Shown here piece by piece: positions 9,791-18,868 of a DNA stretch of 64,000 nucleotides; position 1 is the first letter of the stretch; each line of letters opens with the position of its first letter. A model generated the notes under the pieces. The model was not told the origin of the DNA. It saw only the letters and a list, made by a program, of their open reading frames with translations, and ran no database searches. The DNA comes from Sulfitobacter brevis (GTDB lineage: Bacteria > Pseudomonadota > Alphaproteobacteria > Rhodobacterales > Rhodobacteraceae), in assembly GCF_900112755.1 (NCBI RefSeq), contig NZ_FOMW01000015.1:20504-84503 (forward strand). The letters are read 5' to 3'. Made by a program: the position numbers and the translations under genes.

Positions 9791-10534
9791 ATGAATTTCG
9801 GATCAGCATCATCAACCCGTGCCGTGCGCTTGTTCGAGGCTTTTGCCAAGATCGGCGCCCCCCAATCCCTGAGCGAGATATCGCATCTTCTGGATACGCC
9901 GCTCAGCACCTGCCACGGGCTGGTGCGCGCACTTCAGGATGGCGGATATCTCTACTCCAACCGCGGCACTCGGCAGCATTACCCGACCCGTCGATTGCTG
10001 CAGATTGCAGAAACCATCGCCTCCAATGATCCGGTGGTGAAATACTTTGACAGTCATATGTCAGCGCTGCGCGACCTCACTCAGGAAACCGTGATCCTTG
10101 GCGCGATGCAAAAGGACACGGTGGTTTATTTGAACGTCACCGAAAGCCCCAGCGTGATCCGCTACAGCGCCCGCCCCGGCGATATCAAGCCACTGCATTC
10201 CAGTGCTTTGGGTAAGCTGATGTTGGGCGAATTGTCCGAGGGAGAGCGCGAAAGTCTGGTAACAACGCTTGAACTGAATGCAGTGACGGGTAGCACACTG
10301 ACCGACCTTGACGCGCTGCGCCGCGATTTGAAAAAGGCCGCTGCGGCTGGCATTTATGTGACCGAGGGCGAGAATGTTTCAGAGGTTATGGCACTGGCCG
10401 CACCGACCCGCGTGGCGGGTGAGGTCTATGGAATTGCCGTGGCGGGCCCGATCGAGCGGATGCGACGCAACCGAGATTCGATAGAGGCAGCGCTCAAAGC
10501 GACCTGTGCCAGCATCGGCGGGGATTTCGGATGA
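9791..10534 (+). CDS. IclR-family transcriptional regulator
   Basis: 247 aa from ATG 9791. Upstream in-frame starts (9653) add a 46-residue tail unlike any IclR N-terminus, so they are rejected. The N-terminal winged helix (SASSTRAVRLFEAFAKIGAPQSLSEI, then PLSTCHGLVRAL) is followed by the effector domain with SALGKLMLGELSEGE and the closing GIAVAGPIERM. It is first in a tightly coupled chain, its stop overlapping the crotonase start by 4 bp, so regulator and enzymes are probably co-transcribed and autoregulated. The ligand is likely an acid or CoA ester of the mutase pathway. Confidence 0.9.
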   Translation: MNFGSASSTRAVRLFEAFAKIGAPQSLSEISHLLDTPLSTCHGLVRALQDGGYLYSNRGTRQHYPTRRLLQIAETIASNDPVVKYFDSHMSALRDLTQETVILGAMQKDTVVYLNVTESPSVIRYSARPGDIKPLHSSALGKLMLGELSEGERESLVTTLELNAVTGSTLTDLDALRRDLKKAAAAGIYVTEGENVSEVMALAAPTRVAGEVYGIAVAGPIERMRRNRDSIEAALKATCASIGGDFG

Positions 10535-11304
10535 CCGCGCCTGTTGAAATCGCAAAGCGGGATGCCGTACTGCATGTCTGCATCAGCCGCCCTGAAAAGC
10601 GTAATGCGCTCAGCATGGCGACGCTGGACGCCGTGGCGGCCGCGTTTGACACGAACGCCAGCGACCCTGACCTCCGCTTGGCAGTTTTGACAGGTGCGGG
10701 TGACAAGAGCTTTGCAGCGGGCGGTGATCTTACGGAATTGGCAGCAGTCAAAGGTGAACAGGCCGCTGTTGAAATGGCTACCCACGCCAAAACCGCGCTG
10801 AGCGCGGTGCGCAACTTTCCTCTGCCTGTGGTCGCGGCGCTGAACGGCGATGCGCTCGGCGGCGGCGCCGAACTGGCGCTGGCCTGTGACATGCGGGTTG
10901 CAGCGTCACACGCGCGGATCGGGTTTATCCAAGGCAAGCTTGGCATTACGTCGGCTTGGGGCGGTGGGGTTGATCTGATGCGTCTGATCGGGCCTGCCCG
11001 CGCGCTGCAGATGATGACGCGGATGGAGATGCTCGACCCGTCGAGTGCCACCGACATGGGGCTTTATAACAGTGTCGCAGATGATACGGCCTCGCTGGCC
11101 GATGCGCTGGAGGCATTTATTGCCCCGATGCGCAGCCAGTCGCCGCATGTGATGCGTTCTTTCAAGGCATTGGCGCTGCAATTGCGCAAAGAAAACAGGG
11201 AGGGGATGGACCAGCTGGAAACTAAGAATTTCGGTTTCGCCTGGGCCCATCCCGATCATGACAGCGCCGTTGACCGACTGCTGAACAAGACGAGGGCGAC
11301 ATGA
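10531..11304 (+). CDS. Enoyl-CoA hydratase/isomerase (crotonase) family protein
   Basis: 257 aa crotonase. The first oxyanion-hole segment FAAGGDLTELA (about 64-74) and the second NGDALGGGAELALACDMR (about 107-124, with the Glu in GGAELA) are intact. The usual second catalytic Glu is not obvious: the KLGITSAWGGGVDLMRLIG loop replaces the common P-x-x-G form. Hydration is therefore less certain than isomerisation, hydrolysis or decarboxylation of a CoA thioester. It overlaps both neighbours by 4 bp (ATGA), giving strong translational coupling to the mutase. Confidence 0.85.
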   Translation: MTAPVEIAKRDAVLHVCISRPEKRNALSMATLDAVAAAFDTNASDPDLRLAVLTGAGDKSFAAGGDLTELAAVKGEQAAVEMATHAKTALSAVRNFPLPVVAALNGDALGGGAELALACDMRVAASHARIGFIQGKLGITSAWGGGVDLMRLIGPARALQMMTRMEMLDPSSATDMGLYNSVADDTASLADALEAFIAPMRSQSPHVMRSFKALALQLRKENREGMDQLETKNFGFAWAHPDHDSAVDRLLNKTRAT

Positions 11305-12914
11305 ACGATACGGCAACCCAGAAACCGGCGTACAACCACCTGTCGCATACCCCCTCAGGTATTGAGGTGCCGGTTATTGTCACCAGTGAAATGGCCGGAA
11401 AGATCGACATCGGTGCACCTGGGCAGTTTCCTTTCACCCGCGGCATATTTGAAAACGGCTATCGCGGCCGGCTCTGGACCATCCGGCAATACTCCGGCTT
11501 TGGCACGGCGGAATCCACCAACGAACGCTACCGGTTCCTTCTGGATCGGGGCCAGACGGGGCTTTCCGTCGCACTCGATCTGCCGACACAGTGCGGCTAT
11601 GACCCTGACGACGCTATGGCAATGTCAGAAATCGGCAAGGTAGGGGTCTCGCTTTCCAATCTGGCAGAGGCCGAAATTCTGTTCGACCAGATAGACCTGT
11701 CAAAAATCTCGACATCATTCACCATCAACGGCACGGCGGCGATCATCTATGCGATGTATCTGGCCGTCGCCGATAAAAAGGGCGTGCCGCGATCCCAGTT
11801 AACGGGCACCATTCAGAACGACATCCTGAAAGAATACGTGGCGCGCGGCACATGGATTTTCCCGGTGCGCCCCTCGATGCGCCTGATCGCCGACTCAGTG
11901 CTTTATGCGAACGAGCAAACTCCACGCTTTAACCCGATTTCGATTGCCGGCGCCCACGTTCGCGACGCGGGCTCAACGGCGGCTGAAGAAATGGCCTATA
12001 CGCTGGCGAATGGTTTGGCTTACGTCGATGAATTCAAGCGCCGCGGAGGGGACATTGAAAAATTCGCCAAACGCCTGAGCTTCTTCTTTTATGTTCATAT
12101 GGACTTGTTCGAGGAGGTCGCGAAATTCCGTGCCGGTCGTCGGATGTGGGCCAAGATGCTGTCCGAGCGTTATGGCGTGAAGGACGAGAAAGCCCTTCAG
12201 TTCCGCTTTGGCGTTGTCTGTGGCGGGTCTTCTCTGACCGCAGCCCAGCCGATGAACAATGTGGTGCGGGTCGGCATCGAAACCATGGCAGCGGTCATGG
12301 GCGGAGCGCAGTCAATCTTTACCTGTGCCTTTGACGAAGCCTATCAGATCCCGACCGAGACCAGCGCGGAAATTGCCTTGCGGACCCAGCAGATCGTCGC
12401 CGAAGAAAGCGGTGTCGGACGCACGGTCGATCCGTTGGGCGGCAGCTTTTATGTCGAATGGCTGACTGACCAGATGGAAGAGAAGATCACCCAGATTATG
12501 GATGAGCTGGATGAATACGGCGGCGTCGTGAAAGCCATTGAAGACGGGTACCTGCAAGCCAAAGTTGCAGAACGCGCCCGCGAACGCAAATCCGCAACCG
12601 ACAGCGGCGCGCGCCCCGTCGTCGGTGTGAACGTCGGCAAGCGGGACAAGAATGAAAGCGACAAAGGCGAGATGTTCAGCCAAGACCCCGAAACTGTCAA
12701 ACAGGTCTTGGCCAAACACGAAGGCATCATGGCGCGCCGCGATCAGGCAGCAGTGGACAAGGCGCTTGAAGCACTGGCGAAAGCCGCCGCGACCGACACT
12801 GAGAACGTCATGCCGCATCTGGTCGATTGCTGCCACGCCTATGCCACCGTCGGCGAAATGGTCGCCACCCTGAAAAAGGAATGGGGCGAATTCCAGGAAC
12901 CCATAAGGTTTTAA
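11301..12914 (+). CDS. B12-dependent acyl-CoA mutase, large (substrate-binding) subunit
   Basis: 537 aa TIM-barrel half of a methylmalonyl-CoA-mutase family enzyme; the B12 domain is encoded separately just downstream. An ungapped stretch aligns with the Propionibacterium enzyme: Tyr64 (in IRQYSGFG) equals MCM Tyr89, Arg182 (in YVARGTW) equals Arg207 and His219 equals His244, with identical spacings of 118 and 37. Tyr plus Arg is the signature of mutases acting on carboxyl-bearing acyls; isobutyryl-CoA mutase has Phe/Gln. Residue 218 is Ala where the usual motif reads GYH, so the pocket is altered. Probable role: radical carbon-skeleton rearrangement of a methylmalonyl-type CoA ester. Exact substrate unknown. 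Confidence 0.9.
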   Translation: MNDTATQKPAYNHLSHTPSGIEVPVIVTSEMAGKIDIGAPGQFPFTRGIFENGYRGRLWTIRQYSGFGTAESTNERYRFLLDRGQTGLSVALDLPTQCGYDPDDAMAMSEIGKVGVSLSNLAEAEILFDQIDLSKISTSFTINGTAAIIYAMYLAVADKKGVPRSQLTGTIQNDILKEYVARGTWIFPVRPSMRLIADSVLYANEQTPRFNPISIAGAHVRDAGSTAAEEMAYTLANGLAYVDEFKRRGGDIEKFAKRLSFFFYVHMDLFEEVAKFRAGRRMWAKMLSERYGVKDEKALQFRFGVVCGGSSLTAAQPMNNVVRVGIETMAAVMGGAQSIFTCAFDEAYQIPTETSAEIALRTQQIVAEESGVGRTVDPLGGSFYVEWLTDQMEEKITQIMDELDEYGGVVKAIEDGYLQAKVAERARERKSATDSGARPVVGVNVGKRDKNESDKGEMFSQDPETVKQVLAKHEGIMARRDQAAVDKALEALAKAAATDTENVMPHLVDCCHAYATVGEMVATLKKEWGEFQEPIRF

Positions 12915-12918
12915 TGAC

Positions 12919-13314
12919 ATGACACTCGAGAAAAAACGCATCCTGATTGCCAAACCCGGGCTGGATGGTCACGACGTTGGAGCCAAAGTGATCGCTCTGG
13001 CGCTCAGAGACGCGGGTGCCGAGGTGATATATACCGGTCTGCGGCGTAGCCCCGAGCAGATCGTGCGCATCGCGGTTGACGAAGATGTGGATATGCTCGG
13101 TCTGTCGATTTTGTCAGGCAGCCACAAGGAATTGGCCCGATCGGTCATCGCTCAGTTGCACGCGGAAGAGGCGGGCGACATCAAGGTTTTTGTCGGCGGC
13201 ACCATTCCGGACGAAGATTTTGACAACCTGCGCGAAGCGGGCGTGTCGGGCATTTTCACCAGTGAGATGACGATCGACTCTGTCATTGCCGAAATCGAAC
13301 GACAGCTTTCCTGA
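12919..13314 (+). CDS. B12-dependent acyl-CoA mutase, small (cobalamin-binding) subunit
   Basis: 131 aa B12-binding Rossmann domain. DGHDVG (residues 15-20) is the DxHxxG motif whose His ligates cobalt from below; LSILSGSH and VFVGGTIP supply the S-x-L and G-G elements that hold the nucleotide tail. It starts 4 bp after the large subunit and its stop overlaps the CoA-transferase ATG by 1 bp. The split-subunit form contrasts with the single-chain methylmalonyl-CoA mutase usual in alphaproteobacterial propionate metabolism, suggesting a dedicated second mutase. Confidence 0.93.
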   Translation: MTLEKKRILIAKPGLDGHDVGAKVIALALRDAGAEVIYTGLRRSPEQIVRIAVDEDVDMLGLSILSGSHKELARSVIAQLHAEEAGDIKVFVGGTIPDEDFDNLREAGVSGIFTSEMTIDSVIAEIERQLS

Positions 13315-14429
13315 TGGCAGGTCCGCTGACAGGCAAAACCATTATCGAGATCGGCCATATGCTGGCGGGTCCTTACTGCGGGATGTTGCTGGCCGATCTG
13401 GGTGCGCGTGTCATCAAGGTCGAAGCCCCCGAGGGCGATATCGGGCGTACCATCGGACCCCATCACATCGGATCACACAATGCCTATTTCGCATCGCTCA
13501 ACCGCAGCAAGGAAAGCGTTACGCTGGACCTTACCTCTGATGAAGGGCGCGCAGGATTGGCAAAGCTTGTCGGTATGGCAGACGGTCTTTTCACCAATCT
13601 GCGTCCTGCGGCGATCAAGAAGCTTGGCCTGACATACGACAGTTTGAAACAGATCAAGCCCTCGCTCGCCTGTCTTGCGCTAACCGGATACGGGTTGGAC
13701 GGACCCTATGCAGATTCCCCTGCTTACGACTATGTAATTCAGGCAATGACGGGCGTGCTGCTGTTGACCGGCGACCCGGACGGCCCCCCCGTCAAACCGG
13801 GGTTTTCAGCCGTCGACAACTCTGCCGGCATCATGGGCGCGCTGGGACTGGTTGCGAAGATGCTTGAAGGCTCAGGCGGGCAGGTTGATGTCTCGATGTA
13901 TGACACGATGATGTCTCAATTGAACTATCTGGGCAGCGGATATTTGAACGCAGGGGCACAGACCCCCCGGATCAAGGACGGTGCCCACCCCTATATCGTT
14001 CCTGCGCAACTCTTCCCGACCCAAGATGGCTATATGGTGATGTTCATCACCCATGATAAATTCTGGCGGCTTTTTGCAGAGTCGCTGGGCGAGCAAACTT
14101 GGCTCGAAGACCCCCGTTTTTCCAAGATGTCAGGCCGCTCTGCAAACCGCGATCTGGTGGTGGGAGAAATTGCCAAACGTCTGATGGAAAAGCCTGCGGA
14201 TGCATGGGTCGAACAGCTTGCACCGCTGGGCCTTGTGGTGGCGTCAATCTGCACTTTGCCCGATGCCCTCAATGGGCCGCTCTGCGCGTCGCGCGACATG
14301 GTGATCGAAATCCTTGTCAAAGACGGCAAGTTGCGTCTGATCGGCAGCGCCATCAAAAACGAAGGTACAGCCCCCGACTACCGCGCCCCGCCCGCCTTGG
14401 GCGAACACAATGACATTGTTGCAGGGTAG
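13314..14429 (+). CDS. CaiB/BaiF family (class III) CoA-transferase
   Basis: 371 aa. Typical features: PLTGKTIIEIGHMLAGPYCGMLLADLGARVIKVE at the N-terminus (motif positions 3-36), then GYGLDGPYADSPAYDYVIQAMTG with the catalytic Asp in PAYD. It would activate a free acid by moving CoA from a donor such as succinyl-CoA. In this operon it is the natural entry step, converting the imported acid to the CoA ester used by the mutase or crotonase. Slightly shorter than many family members (about 390-400 aa) but complete. Confidence 0.9.
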   Translation: MAGPLTGKTIIEIGHMLAGPYCGMLLADLGARVIKVEAPEGDIGRTIGPHHIGSHNAYFASLNRSKESVTLDLTSDEGRAGLAKLVGMADGLFTNLRPAAIKKLGLTYDSLKQIKPSLACLALTGYGLDGPYADSPAYDYVIQAMTGVLLLTGDPDGPPVKPGFSAVDNSAGIMGALGLVAKMLEGSGGQVDVSMYDTMMSQLNYLGSGYLNAGAQTPRIKDGAHPYIVPAQLFPTQDGYMVMFITHDKFWRLFAESLGEQTWLEDPRFSKMSGRSANRDLVVGEIAKRLMEKPADAWVEQLAPLGLVVASICTLPDALNGPLCASRDMVIEILVKDGKLRLIGSAIKNEGTAPDYRAPPALGEHNDIVAG

Positions 14430-14440
14430 GGAGAATGCAG

Positions 14441-15316
14441 ATGCACCGCTTGCCCCGTCGACAGATTTCGCGTGACCTGACGCGGGTCGCTAATGCGCCG
14501 GTCAGTGATGTGTTGGAAGCGATTGGCGATACCGACGTGCCACCTGCCTTTCGGATTGGCATCACCGGTCCGCCGGGCGGCGGCAAATCCACGTTGATAA
14601 ACGCGCTGGTAGCGGAACGGCTTGGCAACTCCCTCGAGACAACGCTGGCGGTACTGGCTATTGATCCGGCGAGCCCCGTCAGCGGCGGCGCGATACTGGG
14701 TGACCGCATCCGCATGGATGCAATCGCCGATCTACCTGGGCTGTTCATCCGGTCACTGTCCAGCAGGGGCGCGCGAAACGGGCTTTGCGATAATGTTGTT
14801 GATCTTCTGGCTCTGCTCGAGGGGCATGGCTTCAGTGAAATCCTGCTCGAAACCGTCGGGGTCGGTCAGTCCGAAGTCGCCGTGCATGAGGTGGTCGATA
14901 CGCTAGTGGTCATCGTGCCGCCCGATGCTGGTGACAGCGTTCAGACGATGAAATCGGGTATCCTGGAGATGGCGGATATCGTTGTCGTCACCAAGGGCGA
15001 CCAGCCTGGCGCACAGCGGATGGCCGCAGATTTGGCCGCCGTGCTGCGTGCACGCGCGGGCCGCGAGCCCCCTGTCATTCAAACCCAGTCGAGCGGCGTC
15101 GGCGTGGCCGAATTAAGCGCGGCGATCACCGCGCACCATCGCTGGGTTACTGAACAACGCCCTGCCACCCTCTCACGCGAAAAGCGACGGATTTATCATC
15201 TGAAAGCGCTGATAGAGCGGCAGATACACGAGGCGCTAAGATCTGATCAACAGATCGCGCAGGGCACATTGAGCCAATCTTACGACCGTCTACTTGCAAA
15301 CTTGCGGGTGACGTAA
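14441..15316 (+). CDS. meaB: MeaB/ArgK-type GTPase, mutase chaperone
   Basis: G3E-family GTPase that loads and protects the adenosylcobalamin cofactor of acyl-CoA mutases. Walker A GPPGGGKST (about residues 44-52), switch/Walker B ETVGVGQSE and base-recognition VTKGD (in place of the usual NKAD) are visible; the C-terminus carries the MeaB dimer helices. ATG 14441 is preferred over 14435 because GGAG (14430-14433) is then correctly spaced. About 291 aa, somewhat shorter than usual (about 330). Its presence in the same chain supports an active, B12-dependent mutase. Confidence 0.9.
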   Translation: MHRLPRRQISRDLTRVANAPVSDVLEAIGDTDVPPAFRIGITGPPGGGKSTLINALVAERLGNSLETTLAVLAIDPASPVSGGAILGDRIRMDAIADLPGLFIRSLSSRGARNGLCDNVVDLLALLEGHGFSEILLETVGVGQSEVAVHEVVDTLVVIVPPDAGDSVQTMKSGILEMADIVVVTKGDQPGAQRMAADLAAVLRARAGREPPVIQTQSSGVGVAELSAAITAHHRWVTEQRPATLSREKRRIYHLKALIERQIHEALRSDQQIAQGTLSQSYDRLLANLRVT

Positions 15317-15338
15317 ATCCGAAAACCGGGAGGAAACG

Positions 15339-16313
15339 ATGACTGCATTATTTTTGAGAGCAACGGCTGTCGCCGCTGCTGTTATTTCCGCAGGTTCTGC
15401 CTATGCGCAGGACAGGCTGACGATGGGGGCCACACATAGCGCCTCTTCTTTTTACGCCTATCAGGTCGGGATCACGAACTTTCTGAACACCGCCGTAGAA
15501 AACATCAACATTAACGTTCGCGAACTCGGCGGAGCCGAAGTCTCGACAGAAGCTCTGCTGCGCAACGAGGTCGATATGGGTATCGCGGTGACCTCTTCGG
15601 ACTTTTCGGCAATCAAAGGGCAGGAACCTTTCACGAGCCCCGCTGAAAATTTGCGCACACTTTACTATTTTGCGCCGCTCCCGCTCAATTTTGTGATCGC
15701 TGCGGATGCCAAAGTTGATAGTGTTGATGCGCTCGCCGATATGGCTTTTAATCCAGGCGGGCGTGGCACGTCGACTGAACGGCAGGTTGAGCAGGTGATG
15801 GAGACCATCGGCGTGATGCCTGACTGGCTGCGGGCCGAAGGTGGCGATGCGCTGGATGCGTTTCAGAACGGCAAAATCGTCGGATTTGTTAAAGGTGGCA
15901 ATCATCCAGACGGCTATATCCAGCAAGCCGCATCAGCGCGTGAATTAGTATTTCTGTCGCTAAACGAAGCGCAACGCAAAGCGGTTACAGACGCCTATCC
16001 CTTTTTTAGTTCGGCCACCAATACTCCGGGCGAATTTTATGGCAAGACCGAGGGCGAGGTGACGACTATTCAAACCGCAATCGGTATCAACACCACGTCT
16101 AATCTTGATGAAGAAACCGCTTATCAGATCGCAAAAGCTGTGTTTTCCGACGCAGGCAAACAAGCTGCTTCGGAAGTCTACGCGCCTGCAAAGACGATAG
16201 ACGCGGCTCAATTGACTATCGATGCTGCGGTGGCACCGCTTCATAAAGGCGTGATCCGGTATCTGGAAGAAGCAGGATATACAGTGCCAGACGCGCTGAT
16301 GGCGCAGGACTGA
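15339..16313 (+). CDS. TAXI-family TRAP transporter solute-binding protein (second)
   Basis: 324 aa exported receptor. Signal peptide with cleavage after SAYA (residue 23), then RLTMGATHSASSFYAYQVGITNFLNT, the TAXI N-terminal pattern. A GGAGG RBS (15330-15334) precedes ATG 15339. It lies 22 bp after meaB on the same strand, so the transporter belongs to the mutase operon and presumably supplies its substrate acid. Confidence 0.88.
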   Translation: MTALFLRATAVAAAVISAGSAYAQDRLTMGATHSASSFYAYQVGITNFLNTAVENININVRELGGAEVSTEALLRNEVDMGIAVTSSDFSAIKGQEPFTSPAENLRTLYYFAPLPLNFVIAADAKVDSVDALADMAFNPGGRGTSTERQVEQVMETIGVMPDWLRAEGGDALDAFQNGKIVGFVKGGNHPDGYIQQAASARELVFLSLNEAQRKAVTDAYPFFSSATNTPGEFYGKTEGEVTTIQTAIGINTTSNLDEETAYQIAKAVFSDAGKQAASEVYAPAKTIDAAQLTIDAAVAPLHKGVIRYLEEAGYTVPDALMAQD

Positions 16314-16317
16314 TCAC

Positions 16318-18264
16318 ATGGGCGATCTGGCACCGGCGGAATTGACGGCAACTGGGGAACACCCACCCCGGTCGTCCTCCATGCAATTTTTGCTGGTGCT
16401 GGCCGCCCTTTGGGTTTTGTTCCACTTGGTCGCCGCCGGATCGGGTGTGATCGGCAGCCATGTGTTGCGCAGCGTGCATTTGGGTGGGGCTATCATCCTA
16501 ACGCTTTGCTACAAGCCGCTAGCGGGGTCTTGGCGCTGGATCGACGCTCTGCTGATTTTGGCGGTGATCGCGTCAACGCTTTACCTTGTGGTGCGTAGCG
16601 ACGCGATCCTGCTATCCAACTGGTTTACCTTTCTCTGGCCTGAGCGAATTCTAGGGGCCATGCTTTTCGTCTCGCTGATCGAAGCTGTGCGTCGCGCCCT
16701 CGGTTGGGGGTTCGTCGCGTTAATCGCGGTTTTCGTAGGGTATGCGGTTCTTGGCCCATGGATTCCGGGCGTGTTCGGACACCGGGGTCTCTCAATTGAC
16801 CGTCTGATCTTCAGTTTTTATCTCGGCAGCCAAGGCGTAACGGGTATGCTGATCGGAATTTCTGCCAGTATCGTTGCGCTTTTTCTGATCTTTGGTGAAA
16901 TCCTGAATGCCAGCGGGGCAGGGAATACGTTCATCAACGTGGCCTTGCGCATTGGCGGCAGGCTGCGCGGCGGGGCGGGCATGGTGGCCGTGATCGGCAG
17001 CGCGTTTATGGGGATGATCAATGGTAGCGCCGTGGCGAATGTCGCCTCCACTGGAGTGCTGACAATTCCGTTGATGCGCCGTCTCGGATTTTCGCGCAAC
17101 CTCGCTGGCGCGATTGAGGCTGTTGCCTCCACCGGCGGACAGTTCATGCCACCGATCATGGGGCCAGGTGCCTTTCTGATGGCAGAACTTTTGGGGATTT
17201 CCTATCTGGATGTCGCGGTCGCGGCGCTAATCCCGTCGACGCTATTTTATATCGGTCTGTTGCTTGCAGTCTGGCTTCTTGCTGGCAAAAACGGCCTGCA
17301 ACCAATTCCGGCTGATATGATCCCAAGTCGCAAGGTGACCTATGCCCCCGTGGCTCTGATGGCGCTGCTTTTGCCGATTGGCGTGCTGGTCGGCCTGGTG
17401 ATCGCCCGCTTTACTGTTCAATACGCGGTGCTCGCCGCAATTATCATTGCCGCTGTGCTTCTGGTGGTGCAGGCGCTGATCAGACGTGCGAACCGCACGG
17501 CGGAGACGGGAAAAGATGCACCCGTCGCGGCCCTTGCGCTGGCGTTTGACCTGTCAGCACGCAATATCGCTTACGTGGGCATGATCATCGCCGCTGCACA
17601 GATTATCGTTGCCGTCATCAACCTCACCGGTCTTGGCGTGACGCTGTCGCAAATCATCGTAAGTCTGGGTCAAAGCAATCTGATGCTGTCGTTGGTGCTG
17701 ACGATGGGGGTGGCTATATTGTTGGGGATGCCAACGCCCGCCGCTTATGCAGTTGCTGCTGCTGTTCTTGGACCACCGCTCGCCCGTTTGGGCCTAGAGA
17801 TGCTGCCCGCGCATCTGTTCATCTACTACTTTGCCTGTCTTGCGGCGATCACCCCGCCTGTCGCTTCGGCGGTGTTTGCGGCCTGCGCAATCAGCCGTGG
17901 TTCGGTCATTCCGACCGCCGGCCACGCGATCCTTTTGTCGCTTAGCCTGTTTCTGATACCGTTCCTGTTTGTCAACGACCCTGTCTTGCTTCTGGAAGGC
18001 AGCCCGTTGCGGATCGCTCTCGCGGTGATCAGCGGGATGCTGGGGGTGGCAACACTTACACTGGCGACCATCGGCTATCTGATGGCGCCCATTCCAGCGG
18101 TGTTCAGGGTTGTACTGGGCATTGCGGCACTGGCACTCATCGTTCCGGGTTGGGTCAGTGATCTGGTCGGGTTGCTGGTTGCGACAGTCGTTTTTGGGTT
18201 GTTGCTATCAGGACAGGTTAGGTCGTCGACTGCAGCAGTCAGCCCTGCTAATCGGTCGCCTTAA
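16318..18264 (+). CDS. TRAP transporter fused permease (DctQM type, second)
   Basis: 648 aa fused Q/M membrane subunit, starting 4 bp after its receptor. The M-domain motifs FMGMINGSAVANVASTGVLTIP (about 230-251), STGGQFMPPIMGPGAF and LGMPTPAAYAVAAAVLGPPLA are present, with membrane segments to near the C-terminus. It ends the IclR-led operon; its last 17 bp overlap the convergent CaiB fragment, and no terminator hairpin is evident. Confidence 0.9.
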   Translation: MGDLAPAELTATGEHPPRSSSMQFLLVLAALWVLFHLVAAGSGVIGSHVLRSVHLGGAIILTLCYKPLAGSWRWIDALLILAVIASTLYLVVRSDAILLSNWFTFLWPERILGAMLFVSLIEAVRRALGWGFVALIAVFVGYAVLGPWIPGVFGHRGLSIDRLIFSFYLGSQGVTGMLIGISASIVALFLIFGEILNASGAGNTFINVALRIGGRLRGGAGMVAVIGSAFMGMINGSAVANVASTGVLTIPLMRRLGFSRNLAGAIEAVASTGGQFMPPIMGPGAFLMAELLGISYLDVAVAALIPSTLFYIGLLLAVWLLAGKNGLQPIPADMIPSRKVTYAPVALMALLLPIGVLVGLVIARFTVQYAVLAAIIIAAVLLVVQALIRRANRTAETGKDAPVAALALAFDLSARNIAYVGMIIAAAQIIVAVINLTGLGVTLSQIIVSLGQSNLMLSLVLTMGVAILLGMPTPAAYAVAAAVLGPPLARLGLEMLPAHLFIYYFACLAAITPPVASAVFAACAISRGSVIPTAGHAILLSLSLFLIPFLFVNDPVLLLEGSPLRIALAVISGMLGVATLTLATIGYLMAPIPAVFRVVLGIAALALIVPGWVSDLVGLLVATVVFGLLLSGQVRSSTAAVSPANRSP

Positions 18265-18868
18265 GCACCCCGTCGGCCAGCATCGCATCCACCTCAGCTC
18301 GGCTGAAACCGAGGCCAAGTGATACTCCAACGCTATGTTCCTCCAATCGTTGTGCAAGCAGACGCAGACGGGTGGCGTCCGAGCGGGTGTTGACCGGAAA
18401 ACCGATCATCCGCAGATCTCCCTCAGTGGGGTGAGCGTGGACCGTGTACATCTTGCGCGCTTGCAGGTGGGGATCGTCAAAAAGCTGATCGACGCTATTC
18501 ACTTCGCCAAACAGAATATCCTTTTCAAGCAAAAGCTCAGTCCACTGGGCATTTGTTTTTGTTAACGCGGCCTCTTCGATGATGGCGTAAAGCGTGTCGT
18601 AGTTGCGGCTGCGCCCTGCGGGGGTGGCGTATTCAGGATTTTCGCCCAGTTCACCCCGTCCGATAGCCTCGAAAAATCGCAGCCACTGGTCGCCTGTATA
18701 GGGCAGGATGCACATCAGCCCGTCTTGAGTGCGGAAGGGTCGGCGGTTGGGATTGATTACACGGGCATAACCGGTTTTGCCGCGGGGCGGCTCAAAGGAC
18801 TGCCCCGCCATATGTTCCGGCATCAAAAAGGCGACCATGGTTTCGAACATCGGCACCTCGATCCATGA
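18248..18868 (-). pseudogene. CaiB/BaiF CoA-transferase, N-terminally truncated
   Basis: About 205 codons match the C-terminal half of a class III CoA-transferase: VPMFETMVAFLMPEHMAG, then QDGLMCILPYTGDQWLRFF and a closing FSRAEVDAMLADGV. Homology begins abruptly at IEVPMFET; the codon four residues upstream is a stop, and the N-terminal half with the catalytic Asp is absent. A GTG at 18856 could start a short protein, but it would lack activity. Likely a leftover of an older CoA-transferase gene cut by recombination near 18870. Confidence 0.8.
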
